DNA of 64,000 nt from Nageia nagi (Eukaryota > Pinophyta), in contig JBITNC010000001.1 of assembly GCA_050084985.1 (NCBI GenBank), forward strand, positions 70,990,001 through 71,054,000, given 5' to 3'. Below, in pieces: positions 1 to 12,859 of this stretch. The translations under genes were made by a program, and so were the position numbers. Below the pieces are notes generated by a model. It had not been told where the DNA came from. It did not search any database and saw only the letters and a program-made list of their open reading frames with translations. Positions within the stretch are counted from its first letter, which is position 1, and every line of letters starts with the position of its first letter.

Positions 1-54
1 TTATCAATAATATTACTTATAATTTCTTAAAATTGATTAAAATTATCCACCCAA

Positions 55-210
55 ATTAGCAGCATTGAGATAGTAATGAGAACACTTTACGAGAGGCCTA
101 GGTTCAAATCTTCTTACCCTTACATGGTAAAATATGCAAAAAGAGTTTAAGTACCCTTCTTTGAACGATTTTTTTATCAATATTAAAAAAAAAAGAAAAA
201 GAAAAATCAA
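55..210 (+). repeat. SINE-like segment with tRNA-type B box and A-rich tail
   Basis: A tRNA-like head contains GATAGTAATGAG followed about 40 bp later by a B-box-like GGTTCAAATCT at 109-119. An A-rich run follows at 184-210. This order resembles tRNA-derived SINEs, which are transcribed by RNA polymerase III. No target duplication was found and the 3' end is uncertain. It could equally be chance similarity in AT-rich DNA. Confidence 0.28.
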
Positions 211-313
211 CTAAAATCATTATTAAACTATAGGCTATCTAGGGCCCAAACTAGCATCGTTTCGATGCAAGACTCATCAATGTTTTATCTCAAAAAAAAA
301 AAATTGATCAAAA

Positions 314-385
314 ATATCCTCCAAAATTCAAACTCAAGATCACTCGATTCAAAGTCCAATATCTTAACCATTATACCATCAATTC
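314..385 (-). pseudogene. tRNA-Gln(UUG)-like relic
   Basis: Read on the minus strand, this 72-nt stretch follows plant tRNA-Gln closely. It has a D-arm with ATGGTATAATGGTTA, an anticodon loop CTTTGAA giving anticodon TTG, and a T-arm with GAGTTTGAAT. The acceptor ends do not pair. The T-stem pairs almost only by G-T wobbles, as expected if cytosines had decayed to thymines. No CCA or clear terminator follows. It is either a dead tRNA gene or the head of an old SINE, and is not expected to make a functional tRNA. Confidence 0.5.
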
Positions 386-391
386 ATTCAT

Positions 392-2403
392 CAATAATGC
401 ATTCCATCTTTTAATTTTATTATGTATTTCATCTTAATGATAAAATCCAACAACATTTCGTATGAATTTTACCATCGAAACATTGATAAATTTTACCACC
501 AAAACAATACTACTTTAACCCCACATAACCTTTTCGCCTTAAAAACAAAATAAATTTTATTTAACTATACATACCAAACATCCATATAAACCAAAACATA
601 ATTCTGCATTATATAGATACCTAGAGTAGTACATCAAGTCAATTTAACCTCACGCGTGAGATCCCCACTAGCGTGAATACCGAATTTAGTGATATTAAGT
701 GCGCCACATAACAAGTCAAACTCGCCTTATGACACACGATTCGTCCCATTTGACTAGAAAAGCTTAAAACAAACATTAATATATCTCAAGATTAAGGTCG
801 CCAACCACTCATATTCAGATCTGGATTTCTTTAGGAACAATAAATTACTGAAGTTATCCATGTTAAGATTTATTATAAATGGTATTAAAATCTTTCGATG
901 TGGAAGGTCTAAGTTTAATTTCAATTGTTTTTTAATGTGAAAGAATATAAAAAACTATCCTGTTGAATTATAGGATAAGATAAAGATAATTTAAAAAAAA
1001 AAATTCAATGGTTTACAACATCTATTAAAATTTATCGAAAAATATATAAATTAAATATTTAAATGATTATTTTTCACACAATTAAATTGTATAATAGAAA
1101 CGTCAAATCTATTTTAATTATCTTAATTTAAAAAATTGATGAATCGAAACCAAATACAAATGTTATGACAATATGAAAAAATATCCTAATAACAACATCT
1201 TCACTGATATCCATAATTTATAATAAAATCATGATATCCATTTTTTAATCTAGAAGTTAAGAGTACATTGGCCGGCAGCCGTTGACAATAACGGAATATT
1301 CCCAATATTAAAGAGGAAAAGGACGCAATATCTTTTGGATTGCTTTAATGCTATTAAAAATTAATTAGTGTAGTGGTAGTGACCTTAACGCTTGTGGGAT
1401 TTAAATTTTATTTATTTTGGTGTTGGAGAAACCACCATGTAGTGCAGAATGAGTGGCACACTTAAGAGCTTTTTAACTACAATAGCTTTTGTCAAAGTCA
1501 ACTTGTTCTATTATATATTTTAAAAATTCCTTCCTCTAGTTGAAAACACATAATATATGGAGGTTAGAGAAAATTCAAAGAAGAATTCATTATTTATCAT
1601 AGAATGGACAATGATGTATTATTTACCAATTTCTCTTTGATACGACTAGAAAAAAAATTGAGCGTTTCGTTTCATTTGTTACCCATCAAGTATTTATGGT
1701 CTTATAAATATAAAGAAAATAAAATATATCTACACTCCCAAAAAATTAAAATAAGTATTGAATTCAAAACTTGACCATAGGAGGAGATTTTAATAGTACT
1801 AAGACATAAAGCGAAAAAAAAGGAGCAGGCTCCCTATGGAGAGACACTTTCAATGGTTACATCTCCAAATAATTATATATATATAGTATAATAAAAGATA
1901 AAAAGCAGAATGAATACTAGAGACTATTTTTTTTTCTTCTAAGAGATATTTAGCTACAAAAAGATATTAATTTTATATTATATGTGTTTCCGAATAATAG
2001 ATCAAATCATCCATTCATAAACATATAGTTAGAAAAGATACACTACATACTAAAATTTGATTTTTGTATTAAATTAAACATATGATTTAAGTATCTAGAA
2101 AATTAAAGTCATTTATGTGTGAAATAATAAAAAGGAAAGTTCCAATTTTTAAATTTTATATCATAATGTTTAAGATGAATTAAATTGATTTATTATAAAT
2201 TATCATTATCATTTCATTTTTTGATAACTTATCCTCTTAAGAAAGTGATGATCTAAATCTCTCTAAGGATAATCAAGCAAGATAAATCTTTAAACACATC
2301 AATGCTATATCTTTCCACCAAATTTGAATAATATTTCATGTCTTTGTAAATAATTTTGAGTTGAATTTGAGATATCATACTATTGGATATCCTAAGACCT
2401 CCT
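392..2403. other. AT-rich intergenic DNA, no gene seen
   Basis: No long open frame, family motif or repeat boundary could be supported here. A weak tRNA-like segment lies near 1360-1410 (TAGTGGTAG followed by GGGATTTAAATTTT), but it is too degraded to call. Confidence 0.6.
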
Positions 2404-2408
2404 AACAC

Positions 2409-2899
2409 TGTTGGAAATTTGAAGTCAAAGATATTTTCCCTTGGACTTTCTATTGAAATGCAAGTCTATATATGAAACACAATGATGTTTAGGAAGTTCA
2501 GGTGCATTTCAAAAATGCAAGGGCTATAATGAAACATGAGCGTGTTTTAAGTTCTATAGGTTGGGAGTACAAGCATGAATGTTGTCGCTTTCCTAGACGA
2601 ATCATAGAAATGTTTTTATATTTCATCAATGTTGGTTCATTTTCTTTTTGGTGTGGAACTAAAGATTTAATCTCCTTGGTTCATTTTCTTGGATGATCCC
2701 TTTTATTTATAATGTATATATTCTTTTTCTTTCTCAATTGTTTAGTTACTTCCAAGTTGTGTATAATATCTATTATGGAGATCTCAAGCTTTGTTAAATA
2801 TGTAACAAGTTGGAGAATATTGAATAAAGAGATCTTGTTGGTGTGTTTGATTCATTGATCTATTTCTAAATGTTTGGTGAATGTATATTCATGTGAATG
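2409..2899 (+). repeat. 5' LTR of element 1
   Basis: Starts with TGTTGGAAATTTG and aligns with 7257-7733 along its length, including a shared TTTCTTTCTCAATTG block and the end CATGTGAATG. Homology between the two LTRs stops exactly there, although the canonical CA end is missing. Confidence 0.75.
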
Positions 2900-2926
2900 T
2901 TTAAGTTCTTACAATGAAATTTCATT

Positions 2927-2939
2927 TGGTATTAGAGCT
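2927..2939 (+). other. Primer binding site of element 1
   Basis: TGGTATTAGAGCT is one change from the usual initiator tRNA-Met site TGGTATCAGAGC. It primes minus-strand DNA synthesis in copia elements. It lies 27 bp beyond the inferred LTR end, farther than usual, so the LTR edge may be a few bases off. Confidence 0.75.
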
Positions 2940-3079
2940 ATTTTGGTTGAAGAAGGGCTTGAAGTAAGCCTATGGTGTCTCTCTTGCAATTTATCAAATT
3001 CCTAATTGAACCGTGGTTTCCTATTGGATTGTGTTATAATTCCCAACAACACAAATTCCTCTCTACCAATTCCTAACTT

Positions 3080-4000
3080 TGATGGATCAAGTTGTGAATA
3101 TTAGAGCATAAAGATGAAGATTTTTCTAGTAGGCAAATATTTGTGGGACATAGTTGATGAAGGCTACATAGAACCTATTGATTGGAGTTCTTTAACAATA
3201 AATGTGAAGAAGAATACTAAGGAGGATCATAAGAAAAATAGCATTGCATGATATCATCTACAATAAGATCTTAAAGAGAGTATTTTCCTAAGAATTGCAG
3301 GTTGTACAATAGCTAAACAAGCTTAAAAAACATTGAAGGAAGGATATGAAGGAAGTGCCAAAGTGAAGGAGGTGAAATCATAAACTTTGTGAAGGGAGTT
3401 TAAAAACTTAAAGATAGAAGATAATGATGGGTTTGATGATTATTGTGTGAGATTGACAGCCATTATGAATAAGGTGTCCACTCTTGGAGTGGAGATAGAA
3501 AAGATAGTTATGATAAAGAAGGTGTTAAGAACACTAACTCCTAAGTGGAATGATGTTGCAATAATCATTGGAGAAAGCAAGGAACTATCCACACTTGAAT
3601 ATGATCAGCTGATTGGCTCTCTCATGTCACATGAGGAGAGGCTCAAATAACTCCAAGTTGGAGGTGTTGAAGAGAAGGCATTCTCTATAAAAGAGAAGGA
3701 AGTAAGTGGTAGTGGATAAGGTAAAGGCCAAGGGAGATTCTATCACTATTCTAAAGGAAGAGGTAGAGGAGGTTATTATGGGAGAGGTAAAGGTAGAGAA
3801 CAAAGTAATAATAGTGAACATGATTCAATTCCTAGAGGTGGAGCAACTGGTAGAGGTAGAAAAAGAGGAGATAAAAGATACATGCAATGTTATCATTATA
3901 ACAAATTTGACCATTTTGAGAGAGAGTATAGATTAAAGCAAACTTCAAATGATGGGAGGAAAACCATTATGGTGAAGAAGAATTCTATGTAGAGCATAAT
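3080..4000 (+). pseudogene. Copia gag remnant, element 1
   Basis: Degenerate capsid gene. Fragments in several frames resemble the copia gag domain, for example around 3420-3650 with the pattern LRTLTPKWNDV. A basic stretch around 3700-3890 precedes a ruined zinc knuckle near 3885-3940, where the cysteine-histidine spacing can still be followed but key cysteines have become tyrosine. No continuous frame is left, so no protein is expected. Confidence 0.7.
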
Positions 4001-4019
4001 TTATTTTTGTCTTATAATA

Positions 4020-7000
4020 AGGCTAAGAAAAATGATGATGAGACATGGAATTTGGATGGTGGTTGCATTAATCACATGACCAACAAGAAGGAATTATTTT
4101 CATATCTTGATCATTCCTACAACTCAAGTATCAAGCTTGGGGATGAGAAATCCTTGGAGTTTATAGCAAAATAAGATATGGAAGTAAAAATAAAATAAGA
4201 CAAGAAGAAGGTAAAAGACATTTACTATGCTCTTGACTTGAGATATAGTTACTTGTTAAGTATTGGAAAATGTTAGAGAAAAAATACAACTTAATTTTTG
4301 AAGATAAAATGTACAAGATGTATGACATGAATAATGGAAATATGCTAGTTACTACTATATCCAATAGATTATTTCCTTTGAATTTTGGAGGGAAAGGGGA
4401 ATCTTTATTTATGTGGCTATTGAAAGCAAGAATTGGTTTTAGCATCCCATATTTGGGCATTTAAACTTTTCAAGTTTAGAATTGCTCTCATTACGAGTGT
4501 ATGGCTTACCAAAATTTGAAGATCCAAAGGGTTTTTGTAAAGGTGGTGCTTTAGGAAAGTGTGTTAGAAATCATTTTCCAAAAGGTGAAGCATGGAAGGC
4601 CCAATATCCACTCCAATTATCATTTAAATATTTTTGGTCCAATGCAAACGATGAGTTTAGGTAATAAATCCTACTTTCTCACTTTCATTTATGATTTTTC
4701 AAGGATGTCCTGGTGTTTTCATAAAATACAATGATGAGGCATTTATGTTCTTTAAGGATTTCAAGAATCATGTGGAGAATTAAAGTGGGAGGAGCATAAA
4801 ATGCTTGATGATTAATAGAGATGGTGAGTTTTTCTCCAATAAATTTCATATATTTTGTAGAGATTTTGGCATCAAAATATAAATGACAACTACTTATACT
4901 CCATAACAAAATGGAATGGTTGAAATAAATAATATGATTATGGTGGATATGGGTTAAGGCATGTTTCACATAAAGAAATTGAGTAATTGTTATTAGGTTG
5001 ATATAGTCTGGATAATAATATACATTTTGAATAGAATTCCCTCTAGAAGTTTAGAAAACATGACTCCATATGAGACATGGTTTGAAAGGAAGCCTAATGG
5101 TAATCAATTAAATTTTTGGGTGTTTGGCATATGTACATGTGGTTGATGAGAAAAGGATAAAGCTTGATGCAAAGAGTGAGGCATTTATCTTCATTAGGTA
5201 TTGTAAAAATACCAAATCATAGATTTTAAAACCTTAAAACTTATAAGATTGTCATATCAAGAGATGTGGTTTTTGATGAAGGGAAGTTTGGGATCACTAA
5301 AAAATATTTGTAGATGATGGAAGACATGAGGAGAGTACTACAAATGTATAATAAAGTATGCAAAACAACCATGTATAGTTAGTAAGTGTGCAACCTAGCC
5401 TTATCCTACCACATCAAATAATTTCTCAAAGTCTACAAGTCCCTCCAATGGTCCCAAATCAATTACTACAAGTACATCTTCAAGTGAAGATAAATCTCTA
5501 AATATTTTTTCCAGAATGAGGAAGACCAAGAAAGTTAAGAAAGCACTCAAAGATCATACTCATGAAGTTTGGGATACTAATTTTCAGAGAAGACTCACAA
5601 TAAGCCTAGCCCAGGAGGTGGAACAAGTTGTTCAAAGACTTGAGAAATTACACATGTATGAAGATGAGGATGATGGCGAACCTAAAGGCTTAGTGAACTA
5701 TGTCTTGGTATCTATTATTAATGTTTCTAATTTTGAACCTATTTATTTTGAACAAGCTTGTACTAATAATGTTTAGATGCAAGCAATGCAAGAAGAAATG
5801 AATTCAATTGTTAAGAATTATACTTGGGAGCTTTATGATTTATCCAAGGGTAAGAGTTGTGTTGGTTTAAAATGGGTCTACAAGAAAAAATACAACAATG
5901 ATGGAAGCATTAAAGGTACAAGGCAATATTGGTGGAAAAGGTATTCTTTCAAATGTTTGACATTCATTATGAGAACAAATTTTCTCCTATTTCAAGACAA
6001 GAAAGAGTTAGTATGATGTTTTCATTAGAAACCCAAAAGAAATGGAGTGTTCGTCACATGAATGTGAAAAGTGCATTCCTAAATAGTTACTTTGATGAAG
6101 AGGTGTATGTTGAACAACCTCATGATTTTGAGGTGAAAGAAAAAGAGCATCAAGTCTATAGGCTGAAGATGGCATTGTATGGGATGAAATAGTACCCTAG
6201 AGCATGGTACACTAGGATTGATGGCTACTTCCATAATTATGGATTCCAAAGAAGCAAAAGTGAGCCAACACTCTTTTGTAAGAAATAAGGTGAAGATAGC
6301 TTTCTCATTTTCTTATATGTAGATGATTTGATATACATGGGAAGTAATACAAAGTTAAATGATGATTTCAAGGTATCAATGATGAAGAATTTTGAGATGA
6401 AATACTTAGGTTTTATGTACTACTTCCTAGGCATGAAGATGCATCAAAATAATGATAATTTTTTTATTTTCCAAACAAAGTATGCAAAGGACATGTTAAA
6501 TATTTTTTGGGATGGATGGGTGTAAACCTATCCCAATACCTATTGCTCATAGAAATTTGTTATGCTAGTAATATGGAGCTAAGAAGATAAATATAACTTA
6601 GTATTAAAATATTATGGGAAGTCTAATGTTTCTCACAAACACTAGGCCTGATATAGTACATGCTATTTCATTTATGTCAAGGTATATGAGTAAACCTTAT
6701 ATTTTGCATTTGAGGTAAAAAGAGGATCTTGAGGTATGTGAAAGGAACCATTTATTTTGGGGTTTATTATTCTCAAACTAATACAATGGAATTATTTAGT
6801 TTTAGTGATAGTGATTGGGGAGCAATGTTGATGATAGGAAGTCCATAAGTGGAAACTATTTCTCATTAGGTTCAAAACTGATCATTTGGAGATCAAGGAA
6901 GCAAGGATCAATGGCATTGTCATCAACTAAGGCTGATTATATTGCATTGAAGTCAACTATATCATAAGCATTGCAACTTTGAAAGGTGCTTGAGGAGATA

Positions 7001-7130
7001 GGTAAAAAATAAAGTAGAATAGCTTTACTCTTTTGTGACAACATTAGTGCCTTTCAATTAGTACATAATCGATTCCCCATAGCATATAAAAGAACTTTAA
7101 TTTGAAGTAACATTTCATTTGATATATTAT
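4020..7130 (+). pseudogene. Copia pol remnant, element 1
   Basis: Successive pieces of pol in copia order. The protease site near 4052-4080 reads DGGCINHM, where an active copy would have DSG. Integrase remnants lie from about 4440 to 5290. Reverse transcriptase lies from about 5777, with WVYKKKYNNDGS near 5872, the palm motif YVDD at 6315-6326, and the thumb after it. RNase H follows, with SDSDWG near 6804-6821 and GNYFSLGS near 6851. Internal stops and frameshifts break it throughout, so it is not translated as one protein. Confidence 0.85.
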
Positions 7131-7245
7131 GGAGAGGAATAAAATTAGGCTAAGGTATTGTAGCACCAAAGTTCAAATGATGGTTTTGTTCACAAAAGGT
7201 ATTTCCAAGTTTCAATTTTTGAAGCTAAGAAAGTCACTAGTGATT

Positions 7246-7256
7246 AAGGGAGAGAA
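7246..7256 (+). other. Polypurine tract of element 1
   Basis: AAGGGAGAGAA lies directly before the 3' LTR and is where plus-strand DNA synthesis would start. Confidence 0.7.
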
Positions 7257-7733
7257 ACTTGGAAATTGGAATTTAAATATATTTTCCTTGGACTTCCTAC
7301 TGAAATGGAGGTATACTAATGAAATTCCATGGTGCTTAGGAAGTGCAAGTGTATTTCAAAAATTTTGGGTCTACATGCAAAATATGAGTGCATTTAGGTT
7401 CTATGAGTTGGGAGTACAAGCATGAACATTTGTGCATTCCTGGGTGGATTATAGGAACATTGTTGCATTTTATCAATGTTGTTTCATTTTATTTTTTGTA
7501 TGGAACTAAAGATTCAATATCCTTAGATGATCCATTGAATCTATGATGTATAAATTCTTTTTCTTTCTCAATTGTGTAGTTGCTTCCAAGTTATGTGCAA
7601 GATCTATTATGGAGATCTCAATCTTTGTTGAATGTGTAACAAGTTGGAGAACATTTAATAAATAGATATTATTGGTGTTTTTTATTCATTGATCCATTAT
7701 TAAATTTTTAATAAATGTATGTTCATGTGAATG
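7257..7733 (+). repeat. 3' LTR of element 1
   Basis: Aligns with 2409-2899. The initial TG has decayed to AC. AACAC follows directly, matching the bases before the 5' LTR. Confidence 0.75.
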
Positions 7734-7867
7734 AACACTTATCATAACATCTAAAACCCTAAAATTCTTCCAAAATTATAGAATTAACACTCTAGATATA
7801 TTTATTTTTTTAGAATATGCGTGGTCTAAAAACTAAGGCTTTTTGATCCTTTGTCAAGTTTTTTGAA

Positions 7868-8372
7868 TGAAAGGAATATGTATAAATGTTTAAATTCCTA
7901 ATTGCCCAAGATCATATGAAAGCTCTCTCTAATTCCTTAAACATTAAATCACAAACTAAAAATAACATTCATACAAGATGACACTAATATAAAAGTTGTT
8001 CCTCCAACCATGTTAGTACATCCATTAATCTAGTATCTTATTCTCAAAGAGCACTCTCTTATAATAACTCATTTTTTTACTTCTCCTACAACCTAGAAAA
8101 GAGAATAACTTTTCTACAAATTTGAGTGAGTAATCTCAAGGAGAGGTCCCTCTATTTAAAGGCCAAAATCCTTCCTTGAATATTCCTTTTAACCATTGTA
8201 TAATCTCATTACATTCATCACCCTTTTACCTAAGGGGAATTCTCATGATATGGATTGTAAGACAAGTTACATTATCATATTTACTAAATACTTAGGGTAT
8301 CTAGGGATACCATTAAGTATTAAGTGAATTACATGAATAGACCTTACAATAAATACATTATACATTGAAACA
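7868..8372 (-). repeat. 3' LTR of element 2
   Basis: Begins TGAAAGGAATA and ends ATTGAAACA on the + strand, matching 15642-16142. The TATA region has decayed to CTATTTAAAGG on the + strand. The sequence after it (CCCTCTTAATG) is a decayed polypurine tract when read on the minus strand. Confidence 0.82.
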
Positions 8373-8874
8373 ATCCCTCTTAATGCAATATTGAAGAAGA
8401 TCAAAGAGGAGAGAAGAAAAATAGAGTAAGATAGAGTTATCCTTCATAGATACAATCAAAGATGATAAGATTTACATCTTGAGAAATAAGAAAGATATTA
8501 GATTGAAGCTCAATACTTTACCATTTGACAAAATGGTTTACGATATAATCATTAACCGCAACTAGTTTCACTATACAAAGTAGTCATTCAACAACAAGTT
8601 AACATGATGAGCCTTCATGAGATTTCCCATTCAAAGTAGGTAAATTGCACTCTCAAGAAGAAACCTACAAGCTATAAGTAGCTCATAAATAAGATCAGTT
8701 AGATGCATCATATAAATATCCATATCAATATAAGATAAATTAATCAATTAATATCATCCATAAACTAATCAATGGTGCATTATAAGTCATCATGAAGATA
8801 CTAAACCAATTCTCATAACCAAATACTATATAAAAGCATGTGTTGATCAAATAAAAAATAGAGTATAAGAACAT

Positions 8875-8995
8875 GCAAGTTCCTCACATATGGATAACTA
8901 AATAGTGTCAAAAATTACATACCAATTTCAAACATATGGATAACTAAATAGTGTCAAAAATTACATACCAGTTTCTTACATATGGATAACTAAAA
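8875..8995 (-). repeat. Tandem repeat in the tail of element 2
   Basis: About two and a half copies of a unit of roughly 50 bp containing ACATATGGATAACTAAATAG. They lie between the end of pol and the LTR, the same relative position as the 49-bp arrays in the younger related elements, though with a different sequence. Confidence 0.7.
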
Positions 8996-9153
8996 CAATA
9001 CTACCAAAATCCATCACATAATTAATAATGTACAACTATTTCCTTACATGGAGTGAACTAGTCATGAAAGTGCACATAAAAATATCAACACTATACAACT
9101 AAAAAATCCTCTTAGGGATGAAGTTATCATCACAGAGATGAATTAAAAAGAAT

Positions 9154-12100
9154 TCAACCTTCACTCCCCTTTAAGGGAAACTTCACCAACCTAATATATT
9201 CCCTAAGCTTGTGTAACTAAGCCTTAGGAAGGGTTTTGATGAAAAAATTAATGGATTTTAGTACTGATGAATAATATTGTAATTCTAGGATACCATCTAT
9301 AACCTTCTCCATGATAAAATATGGTTGGATTTCAACATGTTTTATTCTTTGATGAAAAATAGGGTTCTTTTTCAAAGCAACAACCAACTAATTATTTGAA
9401 GAAATATGAGATGGGTGAGCTTGTTCATACCCAATTTATTTTAGAATAGGCCTCAACCAAATGGCTTCCTAGGTTACAATTGATATGGCTTGATATTTTA
9501 CCTTTATGGTGGAGAGAGTAGTAGTAGATTACTTCTTGGAAACTTAAGATATAGAAATTGAATGAATGCTAAATACATAATTAGAGGTTGATTTTCTATC
9601 ATCTCTATCTCCTCCATAGTCAAAATATGAGTACCTTAAGAGAACAAATAAAAGAAACTTGGAATACTTGAGAGTAAGATCCTTTATTCCTCCAACATAC
9701 CTCAATACTTTATTAACAACATTGAGGTGCTCAACATACAATTTTTGCATAAATCATACCATAATATTTATTACAAAGGTAATATCTGGTATGAAGATAG
9801 TCAAATAAAGAAGATTGCTAATTATTTTCTTGTAAGATGTAGCATTTGCCAATTAAGAGTTAGAGTGATTCTAGGAGAGATTGAGATTGCAACAGGTTTG
9901 CACTCCTCCATTCTAAACTTTTACAATATGTTTAAGATATACTTGGATTGACTAAGGTAACTACAATCCTTATATTAGTACACTTGCATACCAAGATAGT
10001 AGTGCAAGTGATCAAGATCAATTATTTTAAATGTTACCTTAAATTTGGATATACACTCTTAGATGATTTTATCATTATTTCATATGATCAAAATATCATC
10101 CACATAGAGAATAATCAAGACCAAGTCTTATCCTTGATTGAGCATATATAGATTTTAATTAAAAAATCACTTAGAGAATTCAATATCTGCAAAGTATCCT
10201 AAAATCATTTTGTACCAGGCTCTAGATGCATGCTTAATTTCATATAAGGAATTCTTTAGCTTGCATAAAAGGATTCTTTTTATTACATAATAAACCCTTA
10301 TGGTTGATTCATGTAGATATCCACATCTAATTTACCATTTATAAAAGCACTCTTGACATCAATTTGAAAAACTTCCCATTCCTAAGATGTTGAAAGAGCA
10401 AGGATTAACCTGACTATGAGCATATTAACCTGACTATGAGCATATTTATCAAAGCCTTATACTTCACTTTCATGGCTTCCATACAATATTGTTACTTGAA
10501 TATTACTTGAATGATAAGGGCTCCTTTTTTATATTAATTTTTTAAAATAAGGATTTTTTTAAAATCATACTTCTCATTATATTTTGTGTTAGAGAATGTT
10601 TCTCCTAAGTTGACTTATCTACATTGACATCTAACTAGTTAGGTGTAACAAAAAAGTCATTAAGATCATCTAGGTCCTCATAAGAAGTTGATTCTTTAGG
10701 AATATCATTAAAATTTACATCCCTTGATATAAACATTACTCTAGAAAAAGGATAATAGAACTTGCATCCTCTATGTTGACTGTCATAGATCATAAAGATG
10801 CACTTTTTGGATCTCTTTTCCAACTTCTTTCTTTTCTAAAAAATAATGAAGGCGTAGGTATCACAACTAAAAACCTAAGGTGAGATATGTTATGTTTCTT
10901 TCTCATCCATACCTAATATGAGGTTTTACCTTAAATTTCTTTCCTAGGGTACCTATTCAGGGTGTAGATTGTAGTGCTCATAACTTAACCCCATAGGAAA
11001 TTGGAGAGAATTTCCAACATGCACCTATCCATTTCCTAAATCATTCTATTATTTATTTTTGTAATACCTTTTTTTTATGGGTGTAAGGGATCATGAACTA
11101 CCTCTTTATCCTATATTTAGCATAATATTCATTAAAATCATTGTTATTTATTCACCCCCATTGTCAGATATCAACATCTTCATTTTGAAGTCAATTTGAT
11201 TTGTAAATAAGGCTTTGAAATCTTTGAACTTATCAAAGGTTTGATCCTTGTACTTGAGTAGATAACCAAATATCATCCTATTTAATTCATAAATGAATTT
11301 TGAGACATAATATACTCCCCTAAGATACTTAGTCTAAAATGAATGCATCAAATATGAATGCACAAGATGAAGAGGTTGTATTTTCTTTATTGCCTTATCT
11401 CTTTCAAAATTTTTCCCATTCATCTTTCCTAAGATTTATTTCTCACAAAGACCAATTGTAGATGATATCTAAGGAAAACCTTCCACAAGTTCTTGATTTT
11501 TCATGACTTGAATGCTTTTGTGATTAAGGTTTCCTAATTGATGGTGCCGAAGATTCCTCCTAGAGCAAACATTCATAGCAAGGCATATTCTTGTTGGCAC
11601 TTGATCCATAATGTAGAGATCATCTTTTACTGATCCTTCCACCAAAGTGGAAAGTCCCTTCTTAATGGACCAAGAGTGTGAGTTGAACTTGAATGAGTAT
11701 CTTTTTCTTACAATTTGAATTATTAAAATATGGTTCATAGTGATTTTAGGGACATAAAGCATATTTTCAAGAATCTTTCCATCCAACAACATACTCCCAG
11801 TACCTTGGAATTCAAAGATTGAATTATAACCTATCACAACTACATCATTTTCATGAAAATTTTCAAAATTATTCATTTCAAAACACATGTGATTCATGTA
11901 GAGTCAATAATCCAATCATTCAATAAATTATGAGACCTAGAGCAAATACCAAAAATAAAAGATGTTTTATTATTCTTCTTCTTGACTTTGAAGTTATTTG
12001 ATTTTTTATTTCCTTTTCCACATTGTTATTTCTTTTTCTTGTATAAATCCAATTCCTTATGACCTCAGATACCATAGAAATTACAATTGCCATCAAATTT

Positions 12101-12859
12101 AACTTTTAATTTGAATTTGTTAGACTTTTCATGGTAATTTTGTTGTTTATTTTCACCTTTCTTGAAGTCCTTTTTTGGATCATGGGAATATTTCTTTTAC
12201 TTTTTGAACTTATTTTTGAAGTGAGTCTTTATTGTTCCAAGTGCCATAGAATGCCCCTTATGAGAGGATATCAACAACTTTTTATTGAGTGTTTCCTCAT
12301 GTTTGAAGAGAAGCCTTGAAATATTTTTCAAGGAGTACACTTATTCTTTGTCATTGAGCCTCTTCTTAATGACTTTAATTAAGTGATTTAATTTAGTAAA
12401 GAGGATTGGAAGGATGGTGAACACCATAAACTCATTCTTGGTCTAGTTATAGCCACACCCTAGAAGTCAGATCTTGAGATCAATAATCTTGTTCAAGTAT
12501 ATTGCAATGCTTTCATTTTCCTCTTAATTTGATTGCAACAATTTTTGGAGAATGGTGAACCTCCTATAGAATTTGGTGTTGAGGTATATTTTCTTCAACC
12601 CATCCCAAGATTCCTTTGTAAAGTTTGAAGAATAGATCATAAGAAGAAATTCATCTAAAAGTGCTTGAAAGATCATAGAGATTGTTACCTCATTCTTTGT
12701 ATTGTAAGTATTAAGTTCCTTCTCATGTGTTGGAGCAACTTGGTTTTAATTTACCATTTGCCATAGTTTATGTGCTTGGAGCTTTTATTTCATCCTATGT
12801 TCCTAAATATTGTAGTTGTAACCATCTAGGATGTGCTTTGGTGAAAATGAATCTTCTAT
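9154..12859 (-). pseudogene. Decayed copia gag-pol, element 2
   Basis: Reading right to left. The degraded gag start lies near 12859. The zinc knuckle near 12060-12100 has a cysteine lost and a stop inside (pattern FDGNCNFYGI). The longest surviving frame, 11469-11897, spans the region from just after the protease site (NHMCFE) to the zinc-binding N-terminus of integrase (LGNLNHKSIQ). Integrase remnants follow to about 10640, then reverse transcriptase with YVDD at 10095-10106, and RNase H around 9130-9760 with KSTSNYVFSI. The stop aligns with that of the related elements at 9154. Frameshifts and stops are frequent. A 21-bp duplication lies at about 10409-10450. Confidence 0.85.

Larger units (their letters stand above)
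2409..7733 (+). mobile_element. Decayed Ty1/copia LTR retrotransposon, element 1
   Basis: Two related flanking repeats (2409-2899 and 7257-7733) enclose a tRNA-Met-type primer site, remnants of gag, protease, integrase, reverse transcriptase and RNase H in copia order, and a purine tract. Integrase precedes reverse transcriptase, which assigns it to copia rather than gypsy. The 5-bp sequence AACAC lies immediately outside both LTRs (2404-2408 and 7734-7738), fitting a target duplication. The LTRs are clearly diverged and the frames carry many stops, so this is an old insertion. The element is shorter (5.3 kb) and from a different lineage than the other copia elements in the window. Confidence 0.85.
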
